DNA of 45,648 bases. Origin: JBILCM01 sp044353165 (lineage in GTDB: Bacteria > Bacillota > Bacilli > Paenibacillales > YIM-B00363). The notes under the pieces are model-generated. The model was not told the origin of the DNA and did no database searches. It saw only the letters and a list, made by a program, of their open reading frames with translations. How positions within the stretch are numbered: the first letter of the stretch is position 1; each line of letters opens with the position of its first letter. The DNA lies in NCBI GenBank assembly GCA_044353165.1, contig JBILCM010000013.1, forward strand, positions 1 to 45,648, read 5' to 3'. This document shows, piece by piece, positions 31,338-41,825 of the stretch. The position numbers and the translations under genes are program-made.

Positions 31338-33371
31338 TTATCGTGTGCGTCCTGACGATAGATCAGCGTTTGCTCCAGTCGAAGAACTTGATGCGTTATT
31401 TTCAAGTGCCTGTTGATATGTCCAAGTGAGTTGATCGAGTTTTTTCCCATCAAGGAAAACCTCGATAACAGCATTCTTCAGTGGTGATGTAACGACTTCA
31501 AACGTAAGCGATTCCTTGGCTGCTATGGTCCGGTTGATCACTTCCAGTTGCTCACCCATAGCATCAGAAATAACAACTCGAACCGCACTTTGTTTATTTT
31601 GCTCATTCGGACTCACAATGACAGTATAACTAGAAGATTCCGCTTCTTCCGGTAAACCACCACTAATATAAACTAATATTTCTTCCGCGGGCGGTTCAAC
31701 CAATTCCTCAGGTTCATAAGGGAACTGTTTAAAAACTCTTCCTTCGGGAAAGTACGTTTTTTCACGGATAATATTCTTTTCTTGCAACACAAGTCCGTTA
31801 CGTTCGAGTAGCGCTTGTGCCTCTGCTAACGTCAAACCAATCAAGTTTGGCATGTCAATCGCTTCAAGTCCGCGACTAACGACCAGTCGAACAATGGTGA
31901 CGAAAGGATCGACCGTTTGGTTGGCGCTTGGGAATTGACTGACGATGTTCCCTTCCTCACGTTCACTGAAGTCGTATTCAATCTCTAGACTGGAGTTGGG
32001 CATGCCGAGCTCCTTCAGGAGCGCTGTGGCATCCACTTGAGGCTTACCAATTAAATTAGGCATCTCGAACGTTTGAACCCCTTTGCTGACCGTCAAACGA
32101 ATCGGTGTCAATTCTCGAGCCGTCTCTCCTGCTTTCGATTGGGCAATGACATAATCGGCTGGAACTTCGCGGCTAAATTCAAAGAGAATAGGTTGCTCCA
32201 CCACGAGCCCAGCTTCCTCGATTAGACCAACAGCGCGATCAAGCGGTAGTCTTTCGACGGAAGGCACATCAACGGTTGGGATGATCAGGCTCTTTTTTAA
32301 TTGATGAATACCAAACCAAGCTAAGCCAATCAGTACAAGGAGCACAGAAAGCCAGATCAACAACCGGATACGTGTTTTTTTTCTACGCATGGCTTTCTCA
32401 CCTTCTTCGGCATCATTCAGTGAGTCAAGGACTTCATGGACAAATGGATCGTTGTTCGATGATTTTCCAAATCGAATGGCAGGCATAATCTTCGTAGCAT
32501 CCACATCATCCATCTCATCGTGCGAATATATCGTTTTGGGCTCGTCGCTTCGTTCTGGGGATAAACTCGTTTCCAAATCTTCCAATAATTCATGAGCTGT
32601 TGCATACCGTTCTTCCGGTCGTTTGCGTAAAGCCTTCAAAATGATATTCTCAACACTTTGCGGGATCATGGGATTTACAATTCTAGGATCTTCTACTCGT
32701 TCCTGCATATGTTTGAGCGCGACACTGATTGGGCTTTCACCAACGAATGGAAGCTTCCCCGTAACCATCTGGTACATGACAATGCCAAGAGAGTAAATAT
32801 CTGATTTTTCGTTCGTGGCCAAACCTTTGGCATGTTCAGGAGAAAAATAATGCACCGAGCCGACAACGGCCCCCGTCTGGGTAATGGTTGAAGATGTAAT
32901 TGCCCTCGCAATACCAAAGTCCGTCACCTTTACACGACCGTTATTTCCGATGAGGATGTTATGGGGTTTAATATCACGGTGTATAATTCCATTCGAGTGT
33001 GCGTGGTCAAGCGCATTGCAAATCTGTGTAGCGATATGTACAGCTGCAGATACCTGCAACGGAGCTTGCGATTTAATAATTTCATTCAAATTCGAACCTT
33101 CAACGTACTCCATCACAATAAAATGGGTGTCCCCATCCTGGCCTACGTCATAGACACTGACGACATTCGGATGAGACAATGATGCAGCAGATTGTGCTTC
33201 CCTGCGAAAACGATGCACAAATTCTTCATCATAAATATATTGATGACGCAACACTTTGATTGCGACATTACGATTTAATAATGTGTCTTTCGCTTTATAG
33301 ACTAAAGCCATTCCACCGCCGCCGATGCGCTCCATCAATTCGTAACGTCCCGAAATTGTAGTCTGGTTCAT
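31338..33371 (-). CDS. prkC: PASTA-domain serine/threonine kinase PrkC
   Basis: 677 residues. Hanks-type kinase with Gly-rich loop IGGGGMALVY, Lys39, catalytic Asp133 (HRDIKPHN) and DFG at 151-153. A single membrane segment at about 336-357 is followed by three extracellular PASTA repeats (about 365-430, 432-500, 502-570, each ending VSKG/VSRG/ISGG) and a final extension of about 105 residues. PASTA domains bind muropeptides; in spores PrkC signals germination. stp, the cognate phosphatase, is 30 bases upstream. Confidence 0.97.
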   Translation of the reverse strand: MNQTTISGRYELMERIGGGGMALVYKAKDTLLNRNVAIKVLRHQYIYDEEFVHRFRREAQSAASLSHPNVVSVYDVGQDGDTHFIVMEYVEGSNLNEIIKSQAPLQVSAAVHIATQICNALDHAHSNGIIHRDIKPHNILIGNNGRVKVTDFGIARAITSSTITQTGAVVGSVHYFSPEHAKGLATNEKSDIYSLGIVMYQMVTGKLPFVGESPISVALKHMQERVEDPRIVNPMIPQSVENIILKALRKRPEERYATAHELLEDLETSLSPERSDEPKTIYSHDEMDDVDATKIMPAIRFGKSSNNDPFVHEVLDSLNDAEEGEKAMRRKKTRIRLLIWLSVLLVLIGLAWFGIHQLKKSLIIPTVDVPSVERLPLDRAVGLIEEAGLVVEQPILFEFSREVPADYVIAQSKAGETARELTPIRLTVSKGVQTFEMPNLIGKPQVDATALLKELGMPNSSLEIEYDFSEREEGNIVSQFPSANQTVDPFVTIVRLVVSRGLEAIDMPNLIGLTLAEAQALLERNGLVLQEKNIIREKTYFPEGRVFKQFPYEPEELVEPPAEEILVYISGGLPEEAESSSYTVIVSPNEQNKQSAVRVVISDAMGEQLEVINRTIAAKESLTFEVVTSPLKNAVIEVFLDGKKLDQLTWTYQQALENNASSSSTGANADLSSGRTR

Positions 33372-33401
33372 GCGGTCTCGCCTCTCTTCCGTCGCTGTTT
33401 C

Positions 33402-34136
33402 CTAATCATTGGAAACCAGCACCACCGTAATGTTGTCTTCTCCACCAGCTTGCAGCGCCATTGTCATCAATTGATCCACTTTCACATCGATGGATGCATT
33501 GCTACATACGGTACGCTTTAAATCCTCAGGTCCGATCATGTTGGAGAGGCCGTCACTGCAAATTAAAAGCGTATCGCCTTTCTTCCACTGCACATTGGCA
33601 ATATCAACTTCGACCGTGGATTCTGTTCCCAATGCTCGCGTAACTACATTGCGCATAGGATGCTGCGCAGCTTCATTTTGTGAAATCTGTTTTGTTTTTA
33701 ATAATTCATTAACCAAAGTATGATCTTCCGTTAATTGCGAAAACTCATCGTGATTAATTAAATACGCACGAGAATCACCGATGTGACCGATCACGACTTG
33801 TTTTTCGTCAACAAGCGCGATTGTAACCGTCGTACCCATGCCAAAGTAATGCTCCTTCATCGAAGCGACTTCGAACACTCTCGCATTCGCTTGGCGTATG
33901 GCTTCACCGACCATCGTTGCGCGTTCGGTTATACCTTCTGGTTGATTCGAAGATTGTAATGAAGACGTTAATAGCTCGGCAGTCATCTGGCTGGCGGTTT
34001 CACCCGCCTGATGACCACCCATGCCATCCGCCACCATCGCAAGTAAACAATCGTCTGCAACGGGTTGGACTACAACGCGGTCTTCATTTACGGAACGCAC
34101 ACGTCCCACATCTGTTTTATACGCTGATCTCAACAT
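33402..34136 (-). CDS. stp: PP2C-type phosphatase Stp/PrpC
   Basis: 244 residues. PPM phosphatase that reverses PrkC phosphorylation. Metal-binding aspartates sit in SVNEDR, MVADGMGGHQAGE and the C-terminal GGEDNITVVL. The ATG after GAGGTGA is chosen; upstream extension overlaps the rlmN coding region. stp-prkC order is conserved in Firmicutes. Confidence 0.96.
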   Translation of the reverse strand: MLRSAYKTDVGRVRSVNEDRVVVQPVADDCLLAMVADGMGGHQAGETASQMTAELLTSSLQSSNQPEGITERATMVGEAIRQANARVFEVASMKEHYFGMGTTVTIALVDEKQVVIGHIGDSRAYLINHDEFSQLTEDHTLVNELLKTKQISQNEAAQHPMRNVVTRALGTESTVEVDIANVQWKKGDTLLICSDGLSNMIGPEDLKRTVCSNASIDVKVDQLMTMALQAGGEDNITVVLVSND

Positions 34137-34141
34137 CAGTC

Positions 34142-35209
34142 TCACCTCACGGACGACTCCATATGCTTCGCTCGCAATTGACCACAAGCGGCTGCAATAT
34201 CATGACCTTGTTCTCTGCGAATCGTCGTATTGACTAGTTTACCTTCCAGAATTCGTTTGAAGGTAAAAATCGCTTCTTTCGGAGTTCGAACATAATCCCG
34301 CTCCGGAACAAAATTAACAGGGATTAAATTTACGTGGCATAACAACGGCTTTAACAAATCCCCCAATTGCTCTGCGTGCTCCGGTTGATCATTCACGCCA
34401 TTGATAAGGGCGTATTCGAATGTGATTCGACGTCCTGTTTTTTGAATATAATAAGCACAGGCTTCCATGACGTCAGCCAAAGGATATCTTCGGTTGACAG
34501 GCATGAGCTTCGAGCGCAACTCATTGTTGGGCGCGTGGATTGAAATGGCCAGATTGATCTGCGTGTTCCAATCGGCGAATGCCCGAATTTGAGGCACAAT
34601 ACCGCTCGTCGAAACGGTGATATGGCGCTGCCCAATCTTCATGCCTTTGTCATGTGTCATGACCTTCAGGAAAGCTATTGTCGCATCATAATTTTCAAAA
34701 GGTTCTCCCGAACCCATAACCACGATGCTGCTGATTCGTTCTTCAGTTTCATCAAGTAACCTTTGCGCATGCACAACCTGTGCGACAATTTCACCTGCGT
34801 GCAGGTTTCTTTTTAGACCTCCGAGCGTCGAAGCACAAAATGTGCAACCAATGCGACATCCAACTTGTGTGGTCACGCAAATGCTAATTCCATAGTTATG
34901 TCTCATAATAACGGTCTCAATGGCATGATTGTCAAATAAACCAAACAAAAATTTAATTGTACCGTCTTGCGAAACCATCTTCGTAATTTCCTGCAGTTGA
35001 ACAAACTGATAATGTTGTTCCAACTTCTGACGCAGTTCCTTGGACAGATTCGTCATCCCTTCAAAGGAACCTACCCTTTTTCCGTATAACCAATCAAATA
35101 TTTGACCGGCGCGAAAAGCAGGCTCACCTTGCGACTTAAGCCAATGTTGTAATGCTTCAAGGGGTAAGTCATAGATAAAAGGTAACTCAGGTGTTTCTTC
35201 TATTTTCAT
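34142..35209 (-). CDS. rlmN: 23S rRNA/tRNA (adenine-C2)-methyltransferase RlmN
   Basis: 355-residue radical-SAM enzyme that methylates A2503 of 23S rRNA and A37 of tRNAs. The iron-sulphur motif C118-x3-C122-x2-C125 (VGCRIGCTFCAST), GSGEPFENYD and the C-terminal acceptor cysteine (GHDIAAACGQL) are present. A GGCAGGGA-like ribosome site precedes the ATG. rlmN-stp-prkC is the B. subtilis order. Confidence 0.97.
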   Translation of the reverse strand: MKIEETPELPFIYDLPLEALQHWLKSQGEPAFRAGQIFDWLYGKRVGSFEGMTNLSKELRQKLEQHYQFVQLQEITKMVSQDGTIKFLFGLFDNHAIETVIMRHNYGISICVTTQVGCRIGCTFCASTLGGLKRNLHAGEIVAQVVHAQRLLDETEERISSIVVMGSGEPFENYDATIAFLKVMTHDKGMKIGQRHITVSTSGIVPQIRAFADWNTQINLAISIHAPNNELRSKLMPVNRRYPLADVMEACAYYIQKTGRRITFEYALINGVNDQPEHAEQLGDLLKPLLCHVNLIPVNFVPERDYVRTPKEAIFTFKRILEGKLVNTTIRREQGHDIAAACGQLRAKHMESSVR

Positions 35210-35297
35210 ACCAATCCCTGCCTGTCAGATTACTTGATTTATTGTATATTGTAAACAGAGTCCCTTTATTTTAACACAAATTTACAAACTGTGTGGT

Positions 35298-36665
35298 TTA
35301 CGACTTGCGAAGGCGAGCGATAAAGAAGCCATCTGAGCCAAAATCGCTTGGCAATATAGAAATCATGCCCTCTCGTTTATGGCAACGTTCAAGCACTTCT
35401 GGGTTGATCATTTTAGACCATTGTTCATCAAGAGCAAAATCGGAATGCTCTTGAAGAAATCTCTCTATTTGACGTTCGTTCTCTGCATCCTCGAGCGTGC
35501 ACGTACTGTACACAAGCACGCCCCCAGGTTTTAGCAACCTATGGACTGAGTTGAGAATGTTTCGCTGTGTCTTCACGAGTGCCTCCAAATCTTGATTTGA
35601 TTTCGTCCATTTGATGTCGGGTTTCCGACGAATGACACCAAATCCGGAACATGGAGCATCAACCAGAATGCGGTCGAAAGTCGCTTCCTCGAACGTTTGG
35701 TGCAATTGAGTTGCATCTGCCCATTGCGTTTGGATGCTGAGCAAACCGAGTCGGGATGCTTGTTTTTGAATCAGTTCGCATTTGTGTTGGTGAATATCAC
35801 AAGCAACAATCGATCCTTGGTCATCCATCCACTCGGCAAGATGTGTTGTTTTACCTCCAGGCGCCGCACAACAATCCAACACGCGCATGCCCGGCATTGG
35901 GTTGAGAACGGCAGCGACTAGCATGGAGCTTTCATCTTGAATACTGCAATATCCTGTCCTATACCATTCTGTAGGAGCTACACTCCCTCCCGCTGTGAGG
36001 ATTATTCCATCCGGACTCACTTGCGAAACGTCTGGACTGAATCCATCAGCTTGCAATTTTTGTATAAAGTCATCTCGAGTTGTACGCAGTCGATTCACCC
36101 GAATGCTCATGTGTGGCGGCATATTATTGACAGAGGCAATATGGATAGCCGTATCATGGCCGTATGCAACGATCCAACGTTTTATCAGCCAAGGAGGATG
36201 AGAATAGTGAAAAGCAATCGTTTCTTCCGGTGACAAACCGTCGGGTGGTTGTGGTAACCCAGGTTGTGCCGCAAGTTTCCTTAGAACAGCATTCACAAGT
36301 CCTGAGATGCCCGCGTGTCCACGCCGTTTGGCAATATTCACCGCTTCGCTGACCACAGCATGCCCAGGCACTCGATCCAAGTAAAACAATTGATAAGCGC
36401 TCAATCTGAGCAAGCATCTTACCCACGGTTGCAGCTTCGCAATCCCCTTATGAATGGAACGATTTAACATCGCATCAATGGTGTTCTGTCTTTGGATGGT
36501 CCCGTAAACAAGTTCAGTTGTGAGGTTGGCTTCTCTTGACTCGAGTCGGTGGCGCTCAAGCGCTTCATTCAACGCCAAATTGCTATAAGCGCCCTGTTGG
36601 TCTACAGCAAGCAACACTTCTAAGGCCAACTCACGAGCTCCGATCGGTCGGGACGCACGACTCAT
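35298..36665 (-). CDS. rsmB: 16S rRNA (cytosine967-C5)-methyltransferase RsmB
   Basis: 455 residues. N-terminal NusB-like helical domain (about 1-150), then a Rossmann methyltransferase with LDCCAAPGGKTTHLAE, DAPCSGFGVIRRKPD and STCTLEDAENE, the latter two holding the two catalytic cysteines. The ATG overlaps the fmt stop (ATGA) and lies after AGGAGG. The 88-base gap to rlmN holds no gene. Confidence 0.97.
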   Translation of the reverse strand: MSRASRPIGARELALEVLLAVDQQGAYSNLALNEALERHRLESREANLTTELVYGTIQRQNTIDAMLNRSIHKGIAKLQPWVRCLLRLSAYQLFYLDRVPGHAVVSEAVNIAKRRGHAGISGLVNAVLRKLAAQPGLPQPPDGLSPEETIAFHYSHPPWLIKRWIVAYGHDTAIHIASVNNMPPHMSIRVNRLRTTRDDFIQKLQADGFSPDVSQVSPDGIILTAGGSVAPTEWYRTGYCSIQDESSMLVAAVLNPMPGMRVLDCCAAPGGKTTHLAEWMDDQGSIVACDIHQHKCELIQKQASRLGLLSIQTQWADATQLHQTFEEATFDRILVDAPCSGFGVIRRKPDIKWTKSNQDLEALVKTQRNILNSVHRLLKPGGVLVYSTCTLEDAENERQIERFLQEHSDFALDEQWSKMINPEVLERCHKREGMISILPSDFGSDGFFIARLRKS

Positions 36666-37636
36666 ACATTTCCTCCTATGTGCTCGCCAAGCACAACGTT
36701 AGGCTTAAGCTGACCGTTTCTGTTTAATTCGGCTACAGTCAAAATTTTTTTGCCGGCAGGTTGAACAACAGTCGCTCTAAGCACACCTGATCCAGCAGCA
36801 ATGGCTAATGACTCGTCTGAGATTGCTAGCACAGTACCAGGAGTTACGTTTGTCGTCTCTGACGGGTCAGGAAGCAGCGCCTTCCAAATTTTAAAAACTT
36901 CACCGTTCCATAATGTGAATGCTCCCGGTTGAGGTGATAAACCGCGAATTTGATTGTATATTTGCATAACCGGACGACCCCAATCAATCCGTTCGTCATC
37001 ACGGGACAAATTCGGTGCATAGGACGCTTCATTCGGATTTTGTGGAATACGAGGTGCCGTGCCGCTAAAAATAGCAGGCAAGGTTTGGAGGAGTAATGCA
37101 GCTCCAGCCTCGCTTAAAGCATGAAAAATAGACCCCGAATCTGCCTCAGGAGCGATGGGTAACAGAACAGAATTGATGATGTCTCCAGTATCCAATCCTT
37201 CGGCCATATACATAAGAGTCACGCCCGTTGTCGTCTCACCAAGCATGATCGATCGTTGAATTGGTGCACCACCTCGATATTTGGGCAACAATGAGCCGTG
37301 AACATTGACACATCCGTATTTGGGCAAGTCCAGAACGGATTTGGGCAAAATTTGTCCGTAAGCGGCTGTCACAATAAGATCAGGTTGGAAGGAGGCCAAT
37401 TGCGCAACCGCATCGGCATTCCTTAACTTGGCAGGCTGGAGGATAGGTAGATTGTGCTTTAGTGCTTCTTCTTTCACAGGTGTCGGGGTGAGCACGCGCT
37501 TGCGACCTACGGGTCGGTCTGGCTGTGTCACAACCGCCGCGACATGATGGCCTGCTTCCAACAATGCGCGCAATGATGGCACGGCAAACGCAGGTGTTCC
37601 CATAAAGATTATGGCGGTTGAACGCTGGTTCATCAT
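36662..37636 (-). CDS. fmt: Methionyl-tRNA formyltransferase
   Basis: 324 residues; formylates initiator tRNA using 10-formyl-THF. N-terminal catalytic domain with NVHGSLLPKYRGGAPIQRSI and DTGDII, and a C-terminal OB-like tRNA domain from about 210. It overlaps def and rsmB by 4 bases at each end, so the def-fmt-rsmB run is translationally linked. The start is one of two consecutive ATG codons. Confidence 0.97.
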   Translation of the reverse strand: MMNQRSTAIIFMGTPAFAVPSLRALLEAGHHVAAVVTQPDRPVGRKRVLTPTPVKEEALKHNLPILQPAKLRNADAVAQLASFQPDLIVTAAYGQILPKSVLDLPKYGCVNVHGSLLPKYRGGAPIQRSIMLGETTTGVTLMYMAEGLDTGDIINSVLLPIAPEADSGSIFHALSEAGAALLLQTLPAIFSGTAPRIPQNPNEASYAPNLSRDDERIDWGRPVMQIYNQIRGLSPQPGAFTLWNGEVFKIWKALLPDPSETTNVTPGTVLAISDESLAIAAGSGVLRATVVQPAGKKILTVAELNRNGQLKPNVVLGEHIGGNV

Positions 37637-38121
37637 ACGTCGCTTTCTTCCTCATCACCTGGTTTCGGTTCATAAATCCGGTCAGCAATATCTAAAAATA
37701 AGATGCCATTGAGATGGTCGATCTCATGTTGAAAAGCGCGAGCTAGCAATCCCGTTCCTTCGATAATGAGTTCATGTCCATCACGGTTCCAGCCTTTCAC
37801 TTTCACGCGCTCCTTACGACGCACATCGCCTTGCAATCCGGGGATGCTCAAACAACCCTCCGGGCCGAACTGTTCGCCTTCCATCTCAATCCACTCCGGA
37901 TTGATCATTTCAATGAGTCCATGCTCATCGCCAACATCGATCACAATCACACGTTTGGAGATTCCAACTTGGGGTGCCGCTAATCCGACACCATTGGCTT
38001 CATACATCGTGTCCGCCATGTCGCGCAAAAGTTTTTGTACATTCGGTGTAATTTTAGGCACGGGACGAGCAATTTCACGCAATACATCATCTGGATGTTT
38101 TACAATCATGCGAATGGCCAT
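37633..38121 (-). CDS. def: Peptide deformylase
   Basis: 162-residue metalloenzyme removing the formyl group from nascent proteins. The three motifs are intact: GVGLAAPQVG, EGCLSIPG (metal Cys) and QHEIDHLNG (two His and catalytic Glu). Paired with fmt, it completes the formylation cycle. The short C-terminal tail is acidic (EPKPGDEEESDV). Confidence 0.98.
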   Translation of the reverse strand: MAIRMIVKHPDDVLREIARPVPKITPNVQKLLRDMADTMYEANGVGLAAPQVGISKRVIVIDVGDEHGLIEMINPEWIEMEGEQFGPEGCLSIPGLQGDVRRKERVKVKGWNRDGHELIIEGTGLLARAFQHEIDHLNGILFLDIADRIYEPKPGDEEESDV

Positions 38122-38137
38122 TCATGGTTAACTCCTT

Positions 38138-40588
38138 TCACAACAAAACCTGTGGTTCGATATCAATCTGGATGCCCAGCGATGTCTTTCGAATTTCATC
38201 CAAGAAACCATCTGTTATTTCGCGCAACATTTCTCTTACTTTCGTCTCTTCCCGATATTTTACCACGCATTGAAATCGATATCTATCTTTCAGCTTTGGA
38301 ATTGGAGATGGAACGGGGCCTAACAGTTCTGTATCGACATCACTAGATTCAGCAAGGCGTTGCTTCATCGCTTTCGCGAACGCATCGCTAACCTTTACGA
38401 GGCGTGAAAGATCATCATGAGATAATGTAGCAAGCGCAAGTTTCCGATAAGGCGGATATCCAAGTTCCTTACGAACGAGTAACTCTTTTCGCGCAAAACC
38501 ACGATAGTCATGATTAGCCGCATATTGAATACTATAATGTTCAGGCGTATATGTCTGCACGATGACCTCCCCCAACAATTGGTGACGCCCCGCTCGACCG
38601 GATACTTGCGTGAGAAGCTGGAATGTTCGCTCTGTAGCACGGAAATCAGGCAAACGCAACATCGTATCGGCACTAATTACACCAACTAAGGTGACATGGG
38701 GAAAGTCCAAACCTTTGGCAATCATCTGCGTGCCAAGCAACACATCGGCCTTCCGATCACGAAAAGTGCTTAACAGCTTCTCATGCGATCCTTTGGCTGT
38801 TGTCGTATCAACATCCATGCGAATAGAGCGAATGCCTGGAAACAACTTGGTCAACTCTTCTTCAACACGTTGTGTCCCTGCTCCGAAATGGCGAATATGC
38901 TCACTCCCGCAACTTGGACATGCGTGGACTTCCCGTTCGGAATACCCACAATAATGACAACGTGAATGGCGGGAGGTTAAGTGATAAGTTAACGTAATTT
39001 CACAATGGGGACATTGAACGGTAAACCCACACGACCTACACAAAACAAATGATGCATAACCGCGTCGATTCAACAACAAGACGGATTGCTCACCACGTTC
39101 TAAACGGCGGGTGATTGCTTCCCGGAGTAAGCCGCTAAACATGGAGCGGTTCCCGTCTCGGAGTTCATGACGCATATCCACAACAGAAACGTTGGGCAGC
39201 GGTTGTCCGTTGACCCTGCTAGGCATGTCTAGCAATTGTAGTAGGTCTTTATGTGCATGAAAATACGACTCTAATGAAGGCGTTGCAGAACCAAATACAA
39301 CGGTGGCTCCATGATGCAAGCCCCGTTGCAACGCGACATCTCGCGCATGATATTTTGGCGATTCCTCTTGTTTGTAACTGGACTCATGCTCCTCATCCAC
39401 GATAATCAATCCGATTTTCGTGAAGGGCGCAAAGATCGCTGAGCGAGCGCCAATCGCGATACGCACTTGCTGGGTGGCCATTTTCCTCCACTCGTCATAC
39501 TTCTCCCCTTGTGAGAGTCGACTATGCATAACAGCGACACGATCGCCATAACGCTGCATGAATGCATCGACCGTCTGCGGGGTTAACGAAATCTCTGGAA
39601 CGAGGAGAATGGCCGATCTCCCTGTATCCAAACAGGCTTGCATCGCCTGTAAGTATACTTCAGTCTTCCCGCTGCCCGTTACACCGTGAAGCAGGAAAGC
39701 GCTGTGGGAACCCGAGTGTATTGCACGCTGAATTTCAGACAACGCCGAGGCTTGTTGCGGTAATAACGGCAATGGCAAAGATGGGGTGAACCGGCGATTG
39801 GCAAAGGGGTTTCGCGCCACTTCTTTCGCTTGTATTCGAACCAGTCCTTTTGCTTCTAGTGCTTTCACAGCAGAAGCGCTTGATTGCACATATTGAAGCA
39901 ACTCAGACAAGATCCAAGGCCCCTCCTGATCCATCAAAACATGCAATAACTTCGCTTGTTGGGGAGCCCTGCGGTTTGCTTCACCAGCTGCCCGCAACAA
40001 GGATTCTTTGCTTGCAACAAGCGAAACTTCAAATACCTGTTTAACACCAAGACGATCTCTAATCCGGGTTTTCTTTGTAATGATTCCTTGCCCGTATGCT
40101 GAAGTTATCATGTCAAGTTGATCTGCGAAAGTAGCCAACAAGACTTCTTCAGCAACTTCTTTGCGTACGCGAATATAATCGATAAGTTTATGGAGTTCCG
40201 GCTGTGCTACAAAGGCTTCGTTTGCCTTAAATTCAGAAAGTGATACCATCACATTTGATTTTGTCTTTAGCGCGCCAGGCAACAACGCCGACAACGATGT
40301 AAACTTGGGGCTCACATACTTTTCACTCATCCAAAGGGCTAAATCGAGCAACTCTTGCGTCAGGACAGGTGTGGTGTCAAGCAACGAGGTAATAGGCCGC
40401 AATTTGTTTACAGGCGTTTGGGATTGGGCATGCTTGTCAATAACAAAACCATGAAGCGTCCTTCTTCCGAAGGGCACAATTACACGAATTCCCGGCTGAA
40501 CAAGATCCATGAATGCCCTGGGGATCAAATAATCGAATGGACGGTCCGTCTCTGACGCAATCGAATCAACGATCACTTTCGCAATCAT
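38138..40588 (-). CDS. priA: Primosomal replication helicase PriA
   Basis: 816 residues. Restarts collapsed forks. N-terminal 3'-DNA-binding domain, winged helix, then helicase motifs: HGVTGSGKTEVYL, DEEHESSYK, GSATPSLES, and VSGRAGRH. Two zinc sites lie between helicase motifs (CRSCGFTVQCPHCEITL and CHYCGYSEREVHACPSCGS; eight cysteines in all). It overlaps coaBC by 4 bases (ATGA). Confidence 0.97.
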   Translation of the reverse strand: MIAKVIVDSIASETDRPFDYLIPRAFMDLVQPGIRVIVPFGRRTLHGFVIDKHAQSQTPVNKLRPITSLLDTTPVLTQELLDLALWMSEKYVSPKFTSLSALLPGALKTKSNVMVSLSEFKANEAFVAQPELHKLIDYIRVRKEVAEEVLLATFADQLDMITSAYGQGIITKKTRIRDRLGVKQVFEVSLVASKESLLRAAGEANRRAPQQAKLLHVLMDQEGPWILSELLQYVQSSASAVKALEAKGLVRIQAKEVARNPFANRRFTPSLPLPLLPQQASALSEIQRAIHSGSHSAFLLHGVTGSGKTEVYLQAMQACLDTGRSAILLVPEISLTPQTVDAFMQRYGDRVAVMHSRLSQGEKYDEWRKMATQQVRIAIGARSAIFAPFTKIGLIIVDEEHESSYKQEESPKYHARDVALQRGLHHGATVVFGSATPSLESYFHAHKDLLQLLDMPSRVNGQPLPNVSVVDMRHELRDGNRSMFSGLLREAITRRLERGEQSVLLLNRRGYASFVLCRSCGFTVQCPHCEITLTYHLTSRHSRCHYCGYSEREVHACPSCGSEHIRHFGAGTQRVEEELTKLFPGIRSIRMDVDTTTAKGSHEKLLSTFRDRKADVLLGTQMIAKGLDFPHVTLVGVISADTMLRLPDFRATERTFQLLTQVSGRAGRHQLLGEVIVQTYTPEHYSIQYAANHDYRGFARKELLVRKELGYPPYRKLALATLSHDDLSRLVKVSDAFAKAMKQRLAESSDVDTELLGPVPSPIPKLKDRYRFQCVVKYREETKVREMLREITDGFLDEIRKTSLGIQIDIEPQVLL

Positions 40589-41808
40589 CTCAGATCGTTC
40601 CTCTCACCCATTCTCAATCGGTATTTTTCAGATGCTAGGGTCAGAATTCGTTCTGCTATAGCTCGTTTGGATTGTAAAGGCATCGTTTCCAACAAACCTT
40701 CCTGGTGATAGATGGAGACTATATTCGTGTCTGTGGAAAACCCTGCTCCCGGTAATGACACGTCATTCGCAATGATGAAGTCGCATTTTTTGGAAATGGC
40801 TTTGTTGATTGCGTTTCGCTCAAGCTCCTGCGTCTCTGCTGCAAAACCGACCAAAACCTGTGAATTTTTTCGGTTGCCCATCTCCCGTAAAATATCCGGT
40901 GTTCGTTCAAGCTCAATCATGAGCCGTTCATCCGTTTTTTTGATCTTCTGAGTCTCTGTGCGGACAGGCCGATAGTCAGCTACAGCCGCTGTCTTTACTG
41001 CAATTTGCACATCATCATAATGTGTGAATACGGTATCGTGCATTTCTTGTGCTGAAGAAGCACGAACAATCGTAACACCATCAGGCAACTTGATGTCTGT
41101 GCGACCTGCGATCAAGGTGACCTTCGCACCTCGATCGCGGGCTGCCATTGCAATCGCTATCCCCATTTTACCTGACGAATCATTGCTTAAAAAACGAACG
41201 GGATCAATCCGCTCAACGGTTCTGCCAGCTGTAACGAGCACATTAAGTCCTTCAAGATCGCGTAACGTGGATAGCTTGTCCGTCATGATATTCACAATCT
41301 GTTCCGGCTCAGCCATTCGCCCCTTGCCCGTATATCCACATGCAAGAAAACCATCGCCGGGTTCAATAAAGGTGTATCCTCTTTCCCTCAACGTCTGCAT
41401 ATGTGATTGCACAATTGCATTATTGTACATATGAACGTTCATCGCTGGCGCAACGAATACAGGAGCTCGTGAAGCCAACAAGATGGTTGACAACATGTCA
41501 TCCCCTAGGCCAAGCGCAAGTTTTGCGACTGTATTCGCAGTCGCAGGCGCAACCACAATGGCATCTGCACGGTCTGCGAGATCAATGTGCGATATGACGG
41601 ACGGCTCTGCCTCATCGAACGTATCAACGATGACACGGCTTCTGACAATTGCTTGGAATGTTAACGGTGTAATAAATTTTACGGCGGATGTTGTCATCAC
41701 AACACGCACGTCTGCGCCAAGCTGCACCAAACGACTAGCGAGACTTGCAGATTTGTATGCCGCAATTCCCCCTGTAACACCGAGGATGATCGTTCTCCCT
41801 TGTAACAA
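40585..41808 (-). CDS. coaBC: Bifunctional phosphopantothenoylcysteine decarboxylase/phosphopantothenate-cysteine ligase CoaBC
   Basis: 407 residues from TTG 41808, giving MLQGRTIILGVTGGIAAYK as in relatives; a GTG three codons upstream is too close to the GGGGGC site. Flavin decarboxylase domain (about 1-180): PAMNVHMYNN and ACGYTGKGRM; ligase domain from about 190 with VTAGRTVERIDPVRF and KIKK. Makes 4'-phosphopantetheine, later used by coaD. A hairpin with T-run lies just upstream, so expression may be set by attenuation or a separate signal. Confidence 0.95.
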   Translation of the reverse strand: MLQGRTIILGVTGGIAAYKSASLASRLVQLGADVRVVMTTSAVKFITPLTFQAIVRSRVIVDTFDEAEPSVISHIDLADRADAIVVAPATANTVAKLALGLGDDMLSTILLASRAPVFVAPAMNVHMYNNAIVQSHMQTLRERGYTFIEPGDGFLACGYTGKGRMAEPEQIVNIMTDKLSTLRDLEGLNVLVTAGRTVERIDPVRFLSNDSSGKMGIAIAMAARDRGAKVTLIAGRTDIKLPDGVTIVRASSAQEMHDTVFTHYDDVQIAVKTAAVADYRPVRTETQKIKKTDERLMIELERTPDILREMGNRKNSQVLVGFAAETQELERNAINKAISKKCDFIIANDVSLPGAGFSTDTNIVSIYHQEGLLETMPLQSKRAIAERILTLASEKYRLRMGERNDLR

Positions 41809-41825
41809 CCGTCCCACGCCCCCTA

